This document shows, piece after piece, positions 53,259 through 64,000 of a DNA stretch of 64,000 nt. Position numbers and translations under genes: made by a program. Below the pieces are notes generated by a model. It made no database searches. It was not told the DNA's origin and was given only the letters and a program-made list of their open reading frames with translations. How positions within the stretch are numbered: position 1 is the stretch's first letter; each line of letters opens with the position of its first letter. Source of the stretch: Legionella parisiensis (lineage in GTDB: Bacteria; Pseudomonadota; Gammaproteobacteria; Legionellales; Legionellaceae); NCBI RefSeq assembly GCF_001467945.1, contig NZ_LNYQ01000013.1, positions 576,626 to 640,625 of the forward strand. The letters are read 5' to 3'.

Positions 53259-54839
53259 ATGTCCGATTTTTATCAGGATTTTAATACACGACGAACCTTC
53301 GCAATTATTTCTCACCCTGATGCGGGTAAGACCACAGTAACCGAAAAATTACTTTTGTTTGGAGGCGCGATTCAATTAGCTGGAACGGTTAAAGGACGTA
53401 AGGCCGATCGGCATGCGACTTCAGACTGGATGGAAATGGAAAAAGAGCGTGGTATTTCTATTACTACTTCTGTGATGCAGTTTGTACATAATCAGCATGT
53501 TATGAATTTGTTGGATACTCCAGGGCATGAGGACTTTTCTGAGGATACTTACCGTACGTTGACTGCAGTAGATTCAGCCCTGATGGTTATTGACGTAGCT
53601 AAGGGGGTCGAGGAACGAACTGTTAAATTGATGGAAGTATGTCGTTTGCGTGATACACCAATCATGACTTTTATTAATAAACTGGATCGTGAAGGTCGTG
53701 ATCCTATTGATCTACTGGATGAGGTTGAATCAGTTTTAGGAATTCAATGTGCGCCAATTACTTGGCCTGTAGGCATGGGAAAACGTTTTAAAGGCATTTA
53801 CCACCGTTATGAAGACATAGTTTATTTATATCAACCTGGAAAAAATGCGCAAAAACAGGATGCGATGCAAATTAAAGGATTAGATAATCCACAATTGGAT
53901 GAAATATTGGGTGATGGTGCCGAGGAATTACGTGAAGAGATTGAGCTGGTCAAAGGCGCTTCTCATGAATTCAATTTAGAGGACTATTTAGCAGGTAAAA
54001 TGACACCAGTTTATTTTGGGTCTGCAATTAATAATTTTGGGATCAAAGAGTTACTGGATGATTACGTTCGTTATGCTCCAGCGCCGCAACCTCGTGCAAC
54101 TCAAGAGCGGGCTGTATCACCGAATGAAGATAGTTTTAGCGGATTTGTGTTTAAAATTCAGGCTAATATGGATCCGAAACATAGAGACAGAATTGCTTTT
54201 TTACGTATTTGTTCTGGATCTTATAGAAAAGGTATGAAAATCAATCAATTACGCATTGGCAAAGAAGTGCAAATTTCTAATGCCTTAACTTTTATGGCGG
54301 GAGACCGTTCACACACAGAAATTGCTTTACCTGGTGATATTATTGGTTTGCATAATCATGGAACAATTCGAATCGGTGATACCTTTACTCAAGGTGAGCA
54401 ATTAAAATTTACTGGTATTCCCAATTTTGCTCCTGAGCTCTTTCGGTTGGTGCGTTTAAAAGATCCATTAAAGAGTAAGGCTTTATTAAAAGGTTTAATT
54501 GAATTATCTGAAGAAGGTGCAACCCAGGTATTTAGGCCGTTAAATAGTAATCAATTGATCTTGGGAGCGGTTGGGGTGCTGCAGTTTGATGTGGTCGCTC
54601 ATCGTTTGAAACATGAATATAAGGTAGATTGTATTTATGAAACAGTCAATGTATCTTGTGCTCGTTGGGTTTACTCTGACGATGATAAAGCAATGAGTGA
54701 ATTCCGAATAAAAGCGCATGATTATCTGGCACTGGATGGAAGTGATGCTTTAATGTACCTTGCTCCGACTCGTGTTAATTTAACAATGGCTGAAGAACGA
54801 TATCCTAAAATTCAATTCCATGCGACTCGGGAACACTAG
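53259..54839 (+). CDS. prfC: Peptide chain release factor 3
   Basis: RF3 is a GTPase that removes RF1/RF2 from the ribosome after peptide release. The 526-residue protein has the P-loop [18 protein letters not shown], the switch region [31 protein letters not shown], and [12 protein letters not shown] (G4). The RF3-specific C-terminal domains include LRHFGRLI-like [17 protein letters not shown]. The length is family-typical. A weak stem CCTAGGA/TCCTAGG follows immediately after the stop. Confidence 0.97.
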   Translation: MSDFYQDFNTRRTFAIISHPDAGKTTVTEKLLLFGGAIQLAGTVKGRKADRHATSDWMEMEKERGISITTSVMQFVHNQHVMNLLDTPGHEDFSEDTYRTLTAVDSALMVIDVAKGVEERTVKLMEVCRLRDTPIMTFINKLDREGRDPIDLLDEVESVLGIQCAPITWPVGMGKRFKGIYHRYEDIVYLYQPGKNAQKQDAMQIKGLDNPQLDEILGDGAEELREEIELVKGASHEFNLEDYLAGKMTPVYFGSAINNFGIKELLDDYVRYAPAPQPRATQERAVSPNEDSFSGFVFKIQANMDPKHRDRIAFLRICSGSYRKGMKINQLRIGKEVQISNALTFMAGDRSHTEIALPGDIIGLHNHGTIRIGDTFTQGEQLKFTGIPNFAPELFRLVRLKDPLKSKALLKGLIELSEEGATQVFRPLNSNQLILGAVGVLQFDVVAHRLKHEYKVDCIYETVNVSCARWVYSDDDKAMSEFRIKAHDYLALDGSDALMYLAPTRVNLTMAEERYPKIQFHATREH

Positions 54840-55130
54840 GATAAAATTTTCCTAGGGTCCGCTTGGTAAGTGACAGCTTACGGAAGTCCAATTCATATAG
54901 GACAGAAAGCAGGTGTCCATCCATGATTGGGCACCTTGCCAATATAAAAAGGGCTCCCTGCATACGCAGGGATGACAGGTTTACTTGCGAATTTAAGTAA
55001 AACGAAACACTAAATACCTTTAGCTTGACAGCTACGGGGTTTTCAGTTCAGGCTAAGTTTGGATAGCAGAATATTTCCTTAAGCTGAGCCTAGGATATAG
55101 TATGTTTTTAAAAAAGAGTTTCTCTGTGCA
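54840..55130. other. ~290-bp repeat-rich region after prfC
   Basis: Contains several inverted repeats: GGTAAGTGACAGCTTAC, an imperfect stem GCAGGTGTCCA...TGGGCACCTTGC (~54909-54940), and the ATCCCTGC-type repeat at 54954-54978. No gene is seen. The convergent arrangement of prfC and the next gene makes it a likely terminator and repeat zone. Confidence 0.5.
54954..54978. repeat. Dispersed repeat, copy 2 (TCCCTGC-GCAGGGA)
   Basis: CTCCCTGCATACGCAGGGAT then GACAG repeats the core of the element at 20871-20897 (ATCCCTGCCTGCGCAGGGAT then GACAG), differing in the loop. The stem is TCCCTGC/GCAGGGA. Confidence 0.6.
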
Positions 55131-55517
55131 TTAAGAAGCAGTGCACGTAGCTTTTACTGTATGTAGCCCCAAATTAGTGATTTCAACTTTTGCACCTGAG
55201 TCTGCATTAATCTTTAAATTTTCACCAGGATGGACGGTGATTCGTAAAGATTCTCCTGCGGACAAGCCGATATCATTAACTTTTCCTTTTTTAGCTAATG
55301 CTACAACTAAAAAATCATCACCTTCATCTTGGGAATCGATTTTACAATTAGCTTCTACAGGCCAGAACAGGTAATTAAGAAATATTTGAGGGTCATTACT
55401 AGGTAATTCATATTCAATTGTGACTCCTCGTTGGAGCAAATGACTTTCCATAGAATATGTGCTTGTACTTAAAGATGTGGTAAAACATAACAAGCAAAGT
55501 CCAAATTTACGTAACAT
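55131..55517 (-). CDS. Small exported hypothetical protein
   Basis: A 128-residue protein with a signal peptide (LRKFGLCLLCFTTSLSTSTY) and a beta-rich mature part (GVTIEYELPSNDPQIFLNYL, FWPVEANC, GESLRITVHPGENLKINADS). The two Cys in the mature part (one early, one near the end, KATCTAS) could form a disulfide. ATG 55517-55515 is chosen because GGAG lies eight bases upstream and it begins the signal peptide; the frame itself extends to 55691, overlapping pntB. Function unknown. Confidence 0.7.
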   Translation of the reverse strand: MLRKFGLCLLCFTTSLSTSTYSMESHLLQRGVTIEYELPSNDPQIFLNYLFWPVEANCKIDSQDEGDDFLVVALAKKGKVNDIGLSAGESLRITVHPGENLKINADSGAKVEITNLGLHTVKATCTAS

Positions 55518-55665
55518 TAAATAACTCCATAATGATAATAACCGAACTAAGATACATTTATTTTGTATGTATGGCAAATTAATATTCATGTGGTGAATGC
55601 TCGAATCGTGATCTAAATTTAATTTAGAAAAACCCGGGAAACCCCAGGTTGTTGTTGATGTAGGT

Positions 55666-57063
55666 TTATAGTGTTTCCAAAGCCTTGGCAATCGATTCAG
55701 TCATTACTTTTGCATCACCAAAAAGCATATAGGTATTGTCATGGTAAAACAGTGCATTTTCCACACCTGCATAGCCAGGTGCCATACTTCGTTTGACAAA
55801 CAATACATTTCTTGCTTTTTCTACTTCCAAAACGGGCATACCATAAATTGGAGAACTAGGATCGGTTTTTGCTGCAGGATTTGTGATATCGTTCGCTCCA
55901 ATGATGTATGCTACATCACAGCTTGAAAAATCACGATTAATCTCACTTTGCTCAAAAACTCTATCATATGGAATATTAGCCTCTGCAAGTAATACATTCA
56001 TATGCCCCGGCATTCGACCAGCAACAGGATGAATTGCAAAGCGAACTTTGATGTTGCGATGTTCTAAGGCATCCACTAATTCTTTGACTGCATGTTGGGC
56101 ATGCGCTACCGCCATGCCGTATCCTGGGACAATGATTACATCTTTAGCATTACTTAAAAGGAACGCCGCGTCTTCACCGTTACCTTGTCGTACAGTCCTT
56201 GATTCATCTGCTGCACCTGCATGTAAATTAGCCTCTGATGACTGGATGCCGCCAAAGATTACATTAAATATTGAACGGTTCATTCCCACGCACATGATGT
56301 AACTGAGAATGGCTCCACTAGCCCCTACTAAAGCCCCTGTAATAACAAGCAAATGGTTGCTGAGTGTAAATCCAATACCTGCTGCTGCCCACCCTGAGTA
56401 TGAGTTAAGCATTGATATAACCACTGGCATATCCGCACCGCCAATAGGGATAATGAGCAATACGCCAATTAAAAATGACAAGCCAGCCATTACGCTAAAC
56501 AGCGTCAGTGTTTGGTTAATAAAAAACAAGGCTAATAAAATGAGGATGGCTACTGCGGTAATCAGATTAATTAGGTTATGACCTATGAGCTTGATTGGTT
56601 TACCTGACATAATTCCTTGCAATTTGAGAAAGGCAATGACTGAGCCTGAAAATGTGATGGCGCCTATAATTAAACCCAGGCTCATTTCGATAAGGCTCGC
56701 TTTAGCAATTGCGCCAGGGACACCAATATGAAACGAGGCTGGGGACAAGTAAGCACAGAAAGCAACTAACACTGCAGCCATCCCTACTAAGGAGTGAAAT
56801 GCGGCGACGAGTTGTGGGATAGCCGTCATATTAATTTTGAAGGCAATATAAGTTCCAATTATGCCTCCCGCAATGATTAAGCTAAGTAGTAATGGTTGAT
56901 GATAGGTTGTTGGCATCATCAAAGTCGATCCTACCGCAAGGGTCATGCCGGCAATACCCAAAAGATTTCCTCTCCGTGCAGATGCTGGACTGGCTAAGCC
57001 TTTGAGTGCCAATATAAAACACACAGCAGATAATAGATAAAATAAAGGAACTAGAGCTGTCAT
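55666..57063 (-). CDS. pntB: NAD(P) transhydrogenase subunit beta
   Basis: The 465-residue membrane subunit of proton-pumping transhydrogenase, which makes NADPH from NADH using the proton gradient. The first ~270 residues hold about nine membrane helices. The C-terminal soluble domain III binds NADP ([20 protein letters not shown], then [40 protein letters not shown] and [11 protein letters not shown]). It is the last gene of pntA1-pntA2-pntB, 25 bases after pntA2. Confidence 0.97.
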   Translation of the reverse strand: MTALVPLFYLLSAVCFILALKGLASPASARRGNLLGIAGMTLAVGSTLMMPTTYHQPLLLSLIIAGGIIGTYIAFKINMTAIPQLVAAFHSLVGMAAVLVAFCAYLSPASFHIGVPGAIAKASLIEMSLGLIIGAITFSGSVIAFLKLQGIMSGKPIKLIGHNLINLITAVAILILLALFFINQTLTLFSVMAGLSFLIGVLLIIPIGGADMPVVISMLNSYSGWAAAGIGFTLSNHLLVITGALVGASGAILSYIMCVGMNRSIFNVIFGGIQSSEANLHAGAADESRTVRQGNGEDAAFLLSNAKDVIIVPGYGMAVAHAQHAVKELVDALEHRNIKVRFAIHPVAGRMPGHMNVLLAEANIPYDRVFEQSEINRDFSSCDVAYIIGANDITNPAAKTDPSSPIYGMPVLEVEKARNVLFVKRSMAPGYAGVENALFYHDNTYMLFGDAKVMTESIAKALETL

Positions 57064-57088
57064 AAGAAATTATCCTTAATTTTTGTAA

Positions 57089-57367
57089 CTATTTTTTATA
57101 CATACGCAGCATACGTTGAGTTACAACAAACCCACCGAAAATATTAATCGATGTAATAAATATTGCTAAACCTCCGATCCAGGTGATTTTTCCTGTTAAC
57201 TGGCTTCCTGCGGCAATAAGTGCCCCTAAAACAATAATACTGGATATTGCGTTGGTGACTGACATTAATGGAGTATGCAGGGCAGGGGTAACCTTCCATA
57301 CGACATAATATCCTACAAAACAGGCTAAAACGAAAATAGTGAGTATGGTAATGTAGGGCTCATGCAC
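57089..57367 (-). CDS. pntA2: NAD(P) transhydrogenase subunit alpha, part 2
   Basis: A 92-residue membrane subunit with three helices ([56 protein letters not shown]), equal to the C-terminal membrane part of the E. coli alpha subunit. GTG 57367 is chosen: it follows AAGGAG by 8 bases and starts VHEPYITIL, as in relatives. It overlaps the end of pntA1 by 8 bases. The split alpha subunit is the common three-gene arrangement of many bacteria. Confidence 0.93.
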   Translation of the reverse strand: MHEPYITILTIFVLACFVGYYVVWKVTPALHTPLMSVTNAISSIIVLGALIAAGSQLTGKITWIGGLAIFITSINIFGGFVVTQRMLRMYKK

Positions 57368-58490
57368 TTTGTGTCTCCTTGATTGCCTGAAACGGTAGAT
57401 ATTGATTTTGATGACAAAGTACTGCTTGTTGAATGATTTCATCACTGGGATTCAATGTGATTTCTGGCGGTTTGGGGGCTAACAAACTAATTAGATGTAC
57501 CAGATTATTGGCATACAGTTCACTCGCAGTAGCTGGAACCAGCCCCGCCAGGTTACTTAAACCGATAACAGTCACTTCCCCGTGCTTTATGGTTTGATTC
57601 AAAATGCTGACTTCACAGTTTCCTCCTCGGGAAGTTGCAAGATCAACAACAACTGATCCAGGTTTCATTTGCTCTACGGTTTTTTTATAAAGTAACACAG
57701 GTGCTTTTCTACCTGGAATTAATGCGGTGGAAATGACAATATCTGCTAATATAGCATATTGATCAATAAGCTCTGCTTGAAGTTTTTTATATTCTTCACT
57801 CATTTCCGAAGCATAGCCACCTTGAGTTTCACTGTCTTGTTCCTGATTCACTTCAATAAATTCTGCGCCTAAACTTTCAACTTGCTCTTTTGCCGCCCGT
57901 CGTACGTCGAATGCATAAACTACAGCACCTAAACGTTTGGCTGTCGCTATAGCCTGCAAACCAGCTACTCCGGCACCAAGAACAAGCACTTTCGCTGGTT
58001 GAATCATTCCTGCTGCCGTCATCATCATCGGAATGGCTCGGTGGAATTGAGTGCATGCTTCCAGAACTGCCCTATAACCTGCAAGATTTGCCTGCGAGGA
58101 TAGGCTGTCCATACTTTGGGCGCGACTTATGCGGGGTATAAGGTTCATTGAGAACAGTGTAATTTGTTTTTCCTTGCACCAGGCGATTAGCTTATTTTCT
58201 GGATCATTATCTATGTGGCCTATGATCAAGGCACCCTGGGGCAAGCCTTCTATGGTTTTGGGATCAGGTTCATTAATACATAAAAGAAGGTTAGCTTTTC
58301 TCAGGATGCTTTTTTTATCATGAATAGAAGCACCAACCTCTTCGTAATTTTGATCTTTGAAACCTGCAGCAAGACCAGCATCTTTTTCTATGGCGACTTC
58401 AAAACCCAATTTTATAAAGTGCTTTGCTGAGTTTGGAGTAATGGCTACTCGCGTTTCATTGTCTGGTGCCAGTAAAGTTGCAATCATCAT
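57360..58490 (-). CDS. pntA1: NAD(P) transhydrogenase subunit alpha, part 1
   Basis: The 376-residue soluble NAD-binding subunit. It has the alanine-dehydrogenase-like fold: [20 protein letters not shown] at the N-terminus, [40 protein letters not shown] for NAD, and [15 protein letters not shown]. It lacks the membrane helices, which are encoded by pntA2. AAGGAT precedes the ATG by seven bases. First gene of the pnt operon. Confidence 0.96.
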   Translation of the reverse strand: MMIATLLAPDNETRVAITPNSAKHFIKLGFEVAIEKDAGLAAGFKDQNYEEVGASIHDKKSILRKANLLLCINEPDPKTIEGLPQGALIIGHIDNDPENKLIAWCKEKQITLFSMNLIPRISRAQSMDSLSSQANLAGYRAVLEACTQFHRAIPMMMTAAGMIQPAKVLVLGAGVAGLQAIATAKRLGAVVYAFDVRRAAKEQVESLGAEFIEVNQEQDSETQGGYASEMSEEYKKLQAELIDQYAILADIVISTALIPGRKAPVLLYKKTVEQMKPGSVVVDLATSRGGNCEVSILNQTIKHGEVTVIGLSNLAGLVPATASELYANNLVHLISLLAPKPPEITLNPSDEIIQQAVLCHQNQYLPFQAIKETQSA

Positions 58491-58646
58491 GGGTAAATCC
58501 TTTTTACCTAATATTTCATTATCCTATTGTAATTTAGATTGTTTTTCCAGACTAAGGATGACATTTAAATAAGATAGTCGTAGAAATTGCAGCGGGTTCA
58601 GCGAAGGAAGCTCTGAACTATCCCTCAAATTTTTCATGAATGAGGA

Positions 58647-60605
58647 TTATTTAATTTTATTAGATTCTTCCTGCAGACTATCCACCTCTAAAGCCAATGC
58701 GATTTGATTGGCACAAGACTCCAAAAGCTGTATTTTTTCAGGTGTTGTGAAATCCTTATTTTTAGACGATTGAACTCTTAAAACCCCCACGGTTCCGCGC
58801 GCACCAAGTAATGGAATAAACAGTGCATTAGAAAATGAGAGGGTATCAGTCCCCAATCCTGCTTTTTGCCCTAATTCAAATACCCATTGAGCAATACTGT
58901 ATTCTTTTTCATCCAATTCTTCATGTGATTTTGCTCGTGCACGGACAACAAGACGTTTGTTTTTGGGTAGTAATGCGATAACTTCGCAGTGAAAAATTTC
59001 CGAAATAAAATTGATTCCCGTTCGCAGCAATCTGACTATTCCTCGTGTTCTGGATAATCTTCGACTTAATGTGTACAAAGCTGATGTTTGATATTCGGCA
59101 AGACGCGCAATTTCTGACTGGCGGCGAGTAACTAAAGTTAACTGGCAAATAATGAGTGCTAAAATTAACATCATAACTAATGTGAAGAAATAATCTGATT
59201 TTTCCATGAAAAAATTGTAGTAAGGCGGAACAAATAAATAATCATACGCCAAAATGCTCAGAATAATTCCCGAAATTGCTGGACCTGGGCGACCTAAGAC
59301 GGCAGTGGAAATTATTCCTATTAAATAAACAAGGATTAAACTACTTTCATTGACTAAAGGATAAATTAAATAATTAATAAGGGTTGTGATTGCTACAATG
59401 CTGGTTGATAAAAAATAATAAAGCCAGGGAGTCATGGGCTTGGCAAGGGATTTTTTTCTTGTTTTCTTTGTAACTTCGGTCATGGTATATACATCAATTT
59501 CGCCACTATAGCGCAAAACCTCATCTGCGAGACTCCGTAAGAAAAAATTTCTCCAGCGATGGCGAATGCGTTTGCAGATCATAATGAGGGTGACATTCTG
59601 CTCACGAGAAAAATTGATAATTTCTTTGACAAGGTCATAACCCATTAAAATGTGAGTTTCAGCCCCTAATTGTTCTGCAAAAAATAAATTTTTTATGGCT
59701 TGATTGCGCTGCGTAGTAGATAATTGGGTCCGCGTAGAATCCACATATACAGCAATCCAATCCGCTTGCAAACTGGTAGCCATTCTTTTAGCTGCTCGAA
59801 TCAACTTATGTGATTCAGGACCTGGGCCAACGCAAACCAGTATTTTTTCCATTATAGGCCAAATGTGTCTGATACCTTGACCTTGCCTGTATAAAAGTAC
59901 TTGTGTATTAACCTGTTTTGCCAGAGTTCTTAATGCCAGTTCGCGTAATGCCATTAAATTGCCTTTGCGAAAATAATACTCAGCAGCAAGCCGGGCTTGT
60001 TTGGGAACGTAGACTTTACCTTCGGCAAGACGCTTTAACAGGTCTTCTGGAGCCAGGTCCACTAACTCGATAGTATTAGCTCTCTCTATCATGAAATCGG
60101 GGACAGTTTCCTGAACAGGAGCATGAATGATTTGTGAGACATCGTCATTGAGGCTTTCTATATGTTGCACATTGAGTGTGGTAGATACATCAATTCCACG
60201 ATCCAGTAATTCTTGAATATCTTGCCAGCGTTTTTTATGCCGTACGCCACTCACATTTGTATGCGCCATTTCATCAATGAGGATCAATCCCGGGTTTCTT
60301 TTTAAGGACGAATCCAGATCAAATTCTTGTAGTTTTTTACCGTGATAATCAATCGTTATTTTAGGTAAAACTACAAAATTTTTAAGTATTTCTTCGATTT
60401 CTGCACGTCCATGAGACTCAACAATACCTACTACTATATCCAATCCCTTAGCCTGTTCTCCCATTGCTTCATGAAGCATGGAGTAAGTTTTCCCTACCCC
60501 TGGAGCAGCGCCGAGGTAAATTTTGAGTTTACCGCGCTGTTGTTGTCGCTCTTCTTCCATGACTTGTTGTAATAATGCATTAGGATCGGGGCGTTTATCA
60601 GTCAT
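58647..60605 (-). CDS. kdpD: KdpD-like sensor lacking the histidine kinase module
   Basis: A 652-residue protein with the first two-thirds of KdpD. It has the KdpD domain with LKIYLGAAPGVGKTYSML (Walker A) and LILIDEMAHTNVSGVRHKKR (Walker B), a USP-like domain (~250-365, KILVCVGPGPESHKLIRAAK), four membrane helices (DUF4118, ~395-490), and a GAF-like domain (~520-640). It ends there at LALEVDSLQEESNKIK, whereas full KdpD has ~250 more residues with HisKA and HATPase. No kdpE or kinase remnant is seen downstream. It may act as a regulator without kinase activity or be a truncated relic. Its start overlaps kdpC by ATGA. Confidence 0.88.
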   Translation of the reverse strand: MTDKRPDPNALLQQVMEEERQQQRGKLKIYLGAAPGVGKTYSMLHEAMGEQAKGLDIVVGIVESHGRAEIEEILKNFVVLPKITIDYHGKKLQEFDLDSSLKRNPGLILIDEMAHTNVSGVRHKKRWQDIQELLDRGIDVSTTLNVQHIESLNDDVSQIIHAPVQETVPDFMIERANTIELVDLAPEDLLKRLAEGKVYVPKQARLAAEYYFRKGNLMALRELALRTLAKQVNTQVLLYRQGQGIRHIWPIMEKILVCVGPGPESHKLIRAAKRMATSLQADWIAVYVDSTRTQLSTTQRNQAIKNLFFAEQLGAETHILMGYDLVKEIINFSREQNVTLIMICKRIRHRWRNFFLRSLADEVLRYSGEIDVYTMTEVTKKTRKKSLAKPMTPWLYYFLSTSIVAITTLINYLIYPLVNESSLILVYLIGIISTAVLGRPGPAISGIILSILAYDYLFVPPYYNFFMEKSDYFFTLVMMLILALIICQLTLVTRRQSEIARLAEYQTSALYTLSRRLSRTRGIVRLLRTGINFISEIFHCEVIALLPKNKRLVVRARAKSHEELDEKEYSIAQWVFELGQKAGLGTDTLSFSNALFIPLLGARGTVGVLRVQSSKNKDFTTPEKIQLLESCANQIALALEVDSLQEESNKIK

Positions 60606-61210
60606 TGAGTAGTCCTTAGATGATCCAGAGCTAAATTAAGCTCCAATACATTAATCCTTGGTTCACCCAAAAGGTGTAAGGTACGTTTTTTTATTAGCTG
60701 ATTTACTAACTCCTGAATTTCTTGTTCCGAGACATGGCGTGTTTTAGCAATACGTGGTATCTGATAATAAGCTGCTAGCGGACTTATCTCTGGATCCAAG
60801 CCACTGGCAGATGCAGTAACTAAGTCAACGGGGATTAATTGTTGCCTTATTTGATTTGGATTATCCAAATCGTACTGATGCAAGTTGTCAACTCGTTTTT
60901 TTACAGTTGCCAAAAATTCTGGGTTAGAAGGGCCCATATTTGATCCTGAAGAACTTGCCGCATTATAAGGAAATGGAGTGGTGGCAGAAGGGCGTCCCCA
61001 AAAGTAGTTTGGTGCATCAAAGTGTTGTCCAATTAATGCAGAACCGATGGGTTTTCCGTCAAGTTGCAACAAACTGCCATTTGCTTGATAAGAGAAAAAT
61101 ACTTGGGCTAATGCAGTAACGACAGCAGGATAAATTAAACCCGTAAGTAGAGAAAAAATGAGTAGAAACATTAAAGCAGTTTTTAGTTGTTGTAGAGTGT
61201 TTCTAATCAT
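60602..61210 (-). CDS. kdpC: Potassium-transporting ATPase subunit C
   Basis: The 202-residue KdpC stabilises the KdpFABC potassium pump. It has one N-terminal membrane helix (ALMFLLIFSLLTGLIYPAVV) followed by a periplasmic domain with GQHFDAPNYFWGRPSATTPF, YNAASSSGSNMGPSN, and DLVTASASGLDPEISPLAAY, all family signatures. It lies 3 bases after kdpB and overlaps kdpD by 4 bases. Confidence 0.97.
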   Translation of the reverse strand: MIRNTLQQLKTALMFLLIFSLLTGLIYPAVVTALAQVFFSYQANGSLLQLDGKPIGSALIGQHFDAPNYFWGRPSATTPFPYNAASSSGSNMGPSNPEFLATVKKRVDNLHQYDLDNPNQIRQQLIPVDLVTASASGLDPEISPLAAYYQIPRIAKTRHVSEQEIQELVNQLIKKRTLHLLGEPRINVLELNLALDHLRTTQ

Positions 61211-61213
61211 TTT

Positions 61214-63283
61214 TTATCCTGTTAAGCCCAATGCAGTTAAAAGCATATCAATCATTTTGATGCCAATAAAAGGTACGACTAATCCACCTATCCCATAGAT
61301 GATTACATTATTTCGCAAAAGTTGTGCAGCAGGAAGGCGTCGGTATTTAATACCGTGTAAAGCTAAAGGAATGAGAAGAACGATAATAATCGCATTAAAA
61401 ATTACTGTGGATAGCACTGCAGTTTGTGGTGTTGAAAGGTGCATTATATTGAGTATATTCAGGACGGGATAAGTAGTCCCAAATGCTGCGGGTAAAATGG
61501 CAAAATATTTAGCTATATCATTGGCAAGACTAAAAGTCATCAGGGCTCCACGTGTCATAAGTAATTGCTTGCCTATTTCCACGACCTCAATCAATTTAGT
61601 TGGGTTTGAGTCTAGATCTACCAAATTTCCTGCTTCTTTTGCTGCTTGTGTGCCCGAGTTCATTGCAACAGCGACATCCGCTTGAGCCAGTGCAGGTGCA
61701 TCATTGGTTCCATCGCCAGTCATCGCGACTAAATGGCCTTGAGCTTGCAGATTGCGAATCAGATTGAGTTTATCTTCGGGTTTTGCATTGGCAAGAAAAT
61801 CATCCACTCCTGCTTCACCAGCAATTGAAGCAGCAGTTAGAGGATTATCGCCCGTTACCATGATGGTTTTAATACCCATTTGCCGTAACTGTGCAAAACG
61901 TTCACGAATCCCTCCTTTAATAATGTCTTTAAGACGAATGATACCCAACACTTTGGGACCTTCAGCAACTACCAGGGCTGTTCCACCTTGACGTGAAATG
62001 ATCTCAACATTGGTTTTCACATTTTCAGGTATGCTGCCCCCTAACTGACGGATGTATTCTTCAATAGCTAGAGCCGATCCTTTACGAATTTGCCGGGTGC
62101 CAAGATTTGCTCCACTCATACGTGTTTGTGCTGTAAAAGGAATAAATGTTGCTTTCAATGGGGCAAGCGCTCTACCACGTAATTTATATTTTCTTTTGGC
62201 AAGGATAACTATACTTCGGCCTTCAGGGGTTTCATCCGCTAGAGAAGCTAATTGAGCTGCATCGGCTAACTCTGTAATATCTACTCCTTCTGCGGGAATA
62301 AATTCAGTTGCCTGACGGTTACCCAAAGTGATTGTTCCTGTTTTATCAAGCAATAACACATCGATATCACCCGCAGCTTCAACCGCACGGCCAGATAAAG
62401 CAATGACATTGGCTTGAATCATTCGGTCCATGCCTGAAATACCAATTGCAGAAAGCAGTCCACCAATAGTTGTTGGAGCTAGACAAACAAAGAGGGCAAC
62501 AAGCACCGTGATTGAAATTACCGACCCCGTCTTTGATACTGATATACTGTAAATCGAAAAAGAAAGTAAAGTACTACAAACCACTAAAAACACAATGGTT
62601 AAAGCCGCAAGTAAAATGGTCAATGCTAGCTCGTTAGGTGTTTTTTGGCGTTTTGCCCCTTCGACTAAGGCAATCATCCGGTCTAAAAATGTTTCACCTG
62701 GATTGGAGGTAATGCGAATGATAAGCCAATCAGAAATCACTTGCGTGCCTCCAGTTACTGCACTACGGTCTCCACCACTTTCACGAATTACTGGCGCACT
62801 TTCCCCTGTTATAGCACTTTCATTAACTGAAGCAATCCCTTCGATAACCTCTCCATCACTGGGAATGAAGTCATCGGCTTCAACCAGGACCATATCCCCA
62901 GAGCGCAACTGTACTGAGGGAACAATAGTGAATTTTGCACTTTTCGACTTTTTTGTTAATTTTTTAGCCTGAATTTCCTGACGTGCTCGCCGTAATTCTT
63001 GAGCTTGGGCTTTGCCTCGACCTTCCGCCATAGCTTCTGCAAAATTGGCAAACAAAAGTGTAAACCAAAGCCATAAGCTAATAGCAAGAATAAAAAATGG
63101 TGGAGTTCCTCCATCTCCTAAGAGTGCTGTTATAAAAAGAACTGTTGTGATAATGGAGCTTACATATACGGTAAACATTACGGGATTTTTTATTTGAATA
63201 TGAGGTGTCAATTTGAAAAGTGCATCGAGTAATGCAGTTTTGATAATGCCAAAATCCCAAATAGAGTGTGATTTAGTATCCAT
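61214..63283 (-). CDS. kdpB: Potassium-transporting ATPase subunit B
   Basis: The 689-residue P-type ATPase that powers high-affinity K+ uptake. It shows the actuator motif [14 protein letters not shown], the phosphorylation site [25 protein letters not shown] in the nucleotide-binding domain, [20 protein letters not shown], and the hinge [20 protein letters not shown]. About seven membrane helices are visible. Its start overlaps the kdpA stop by 11 bases. Confidence 0.97.
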   Translation of the reverse strand: MDTKSHSIWDFGIIKTALLDALFKLTPHIQIKNPVMFTVYVSSIITTVLFITALLGDGGTPPFFILAISLWLWFTLLFANFAEAMAEGRGKAQAQELRRARQEIQAKKLTKKSKSAKFTIVPSVQLRSGDMVLVEADDFIPSDGEVIEGIASVNESAITGESAPVIRESGGDRSAVTGGTQVISDWLIIRITSNPGETFLDRMIALVEGAKRQKTPNELALTILLAALTIVFLVVCSTLLSFSIYSISVSKTGSVISITVLVALFVCLAPTTIGGLLSAIGISGMDRMIQANVIALSGRAVEAAGDIDVLLLDKTGTITLGNRQATEFIPAEGVDITELADAAQLASLADETPEGRSIVILAKRKYKLRGRALAPLKATFIPFTAQTRMSGANLGTRQIRKGSALAIEEYIRQLGGSIPENVKTNVEIISRQGGTALVVAEGPKVLGIIRLKDIIKGGIRERFAQLRQMGIKTIMVTGDNPLTAASIAGEAGVDDFLANAKPEDKLNLIRNLQAQGHLVAMTGDGTNDAPALAQADVAVAMNSGTQAAKEAGNLVDLDSNPTKLIEVVEIGKQLLMTRGALMTFSLANDIAKYFAILPAAFGTTYPVLNILNIMHLSTPQTAVLSTVIFNAIIIVLLIPLALHGIKYRRLPAAQLLRNNVIIYGIGGLVVPFIGIKMIDMLLTALGLTG

Positions 63284-64000
63284 ATTCCCCCCAAAGCATC
63301 AAATGCTCCGCAATGGGGCCAAGAGCAAGAGCCGGTAAAAAGGACAAGGCACCGAGAACGATGACAATACAGACTAATAAAGTAATAAAAAGAGGTGTAT
63401 GAGTTGCTAATGTACCTGGACTGTTGGGAATCCTTTTTTTCTTAACGAGTGAGCCGGCAATTGCCAGAGCCGGAATAGCGAGCCAATAGCGGGTAATTAA
63501 CATCAACATGCCTCCGGCAATATTATAAAAGGGGGTATTGGCATTTAAACCGGCAAAAGCACTGCCATTATTACTTCCCATCGAAGTAAACGCATAAAGG
63601 ATTTCTGTAAAGCCATGCGCTCCAGGATTGGCTATGGAGCTTATTCCCATTGTTGTTACTGAAGCATAGGCTGTAGTGATGAGCACACTTAAAGGCATAA
63701 TCAAAACAGAAATGGACGCCATTTTCATTTCATAAGGCTCAATTTTTTTACCCAAATATTCAGGAGTTCTGCCGACCATAAGTCCTGCAACAAATACAGT
63801 AAGAATCACGAACATTAACATGCCGTACAAGCCGGAACCTACGCCACCAAAGCTCACTTCATTTAAATGCATCATCCATAAAGGAATTAAACCGCCGAAA
63901 GGCGTAAATGAATCAAGCATGCAATTGACTGAGCCATTGGAAGATGCGGTTGTAGCAGTTGCCCAAATTGCCGAATTGACAATGCCAAAACGAGTCTCTT
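63273..64000 (-). CDS. kdpA: Potassium-transporting ATPase subunit A, C-terminal part
   Basis: Only the last ~242 codons are inside the window; the frame stays open to base 64000 with no start. The visible part includes the selectivity-filter repeat [60 protein letters not shown] and the fourth pore repeat STNGAF-like [20 protein letters not shown]. KdpA is the channel-like K+-binding subunit. It heads the visible kdpA-B-C-D operon on the minus strand. Any kdpF would lie outside. Confidence 0.95.
   Translation of the reverse strand, partial: ETRFGIVNSAIWATATTASSNGSVNCMLDSFTPFGGLIPLWMMHLNEVSFGGVGSGLYGMLMFVILTVFVAGLMVGRTPEYLGKKIEPYEMKMASISVLIMPLSVLITTAYASVTTMGISSIANPGAHGFTEILYAFTSMGSNNGSAFAGLNANTPFYNIAGGMLMLITRYWLAIPALAIAGSLVKKKRIPNSPGTLATHTPLFITLLVCIVIVLGALSFLPALALGPIAEHLMLWGEYGY

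Overview
The window comes from a Legionella-type gammaproteobacterium. It is AT-rich, carries many small Legionella-like hypothetical proteins, and encodes eukaryote-like candidate effectors (an OTU-type protease, an aspzincin-like metalloprotease, a patatin). Two genes point to the L. gormanii/L. dumoffii/L. bozemanae (Fluoribacter) side of the genus: a class B3 metallo-beta-lactamase that, from memory, looks very like FEZ-1 of L. gormanii, and an XYP-type cyclodipeptide synthase of the kind described from Fluoribacter dumoffii. This placement is inference, because no search was run.

Layout. 1-9 kb: end of argS and a SPOR-domain protein, folB, hemE, a membrane methyltransferase, a PatD-like patatin next to a wrecked GntP permease gene, class II DAHP synthase, and a metalloprotease-like protein. 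9.4-17.3 kb: the core block grpE-dnaK-dnaJ (two clear sigma-32-type heat-shock promoters), carA, metK and ahcY. 17.4-36 kb: an accessory stretch with a Nudix protein, secreted subtilase, Mpo1-like and PEBP-like proteins, sodC, a GNAT acetyltransferase, selO, an M20 peptidase, a DUF1810 protein, the OTU-like protein diverging from the cyclodipeptide synthase, a large hybrid histidine kinase, an aldehyde dehydrogenase and hypotheticals. 36-39.5 kb: a bacterial NHEJ locus, ku diverging from ligD. The ligD frame is broken at a nine-A run between the phosphoesterase and ligase domains.

41.7-47.4 kb: a yqjD/yqjE/yqjK-like membrane operon, then the most unusual part of the window. Two cysteine-rich precursor-like peptides share one leader type, and one of them has three tandem core repeats. 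A 922-aa lyase-kinase-LanC-like protein (LanKC/LanL type lanthipeptide synthetase) and a VOC protein follow. This reads as a ribosomal peptide (RiPP) cluster with an unusual period-4 (S/T)-Cys core. 47.4-48.1 kb is a gene graveyard with an SDR remnant and a second decayed gene.

48-64 kb: YheT-type hydrolase, the glutathione-dependent formaldehyde pathway (adhC-fghA), the FEZ-like beta-lactamase, tag, prfC, a small exported protein, pntA1-pntA2-pntB, and kdpA(partial)-B-C-D. KdpD lacks its histidine kinase module. Intergenic regions hold several dispersed palindromic repeat families. I saw no tRNA, rRNA, CRISPR array or insertion sequence.
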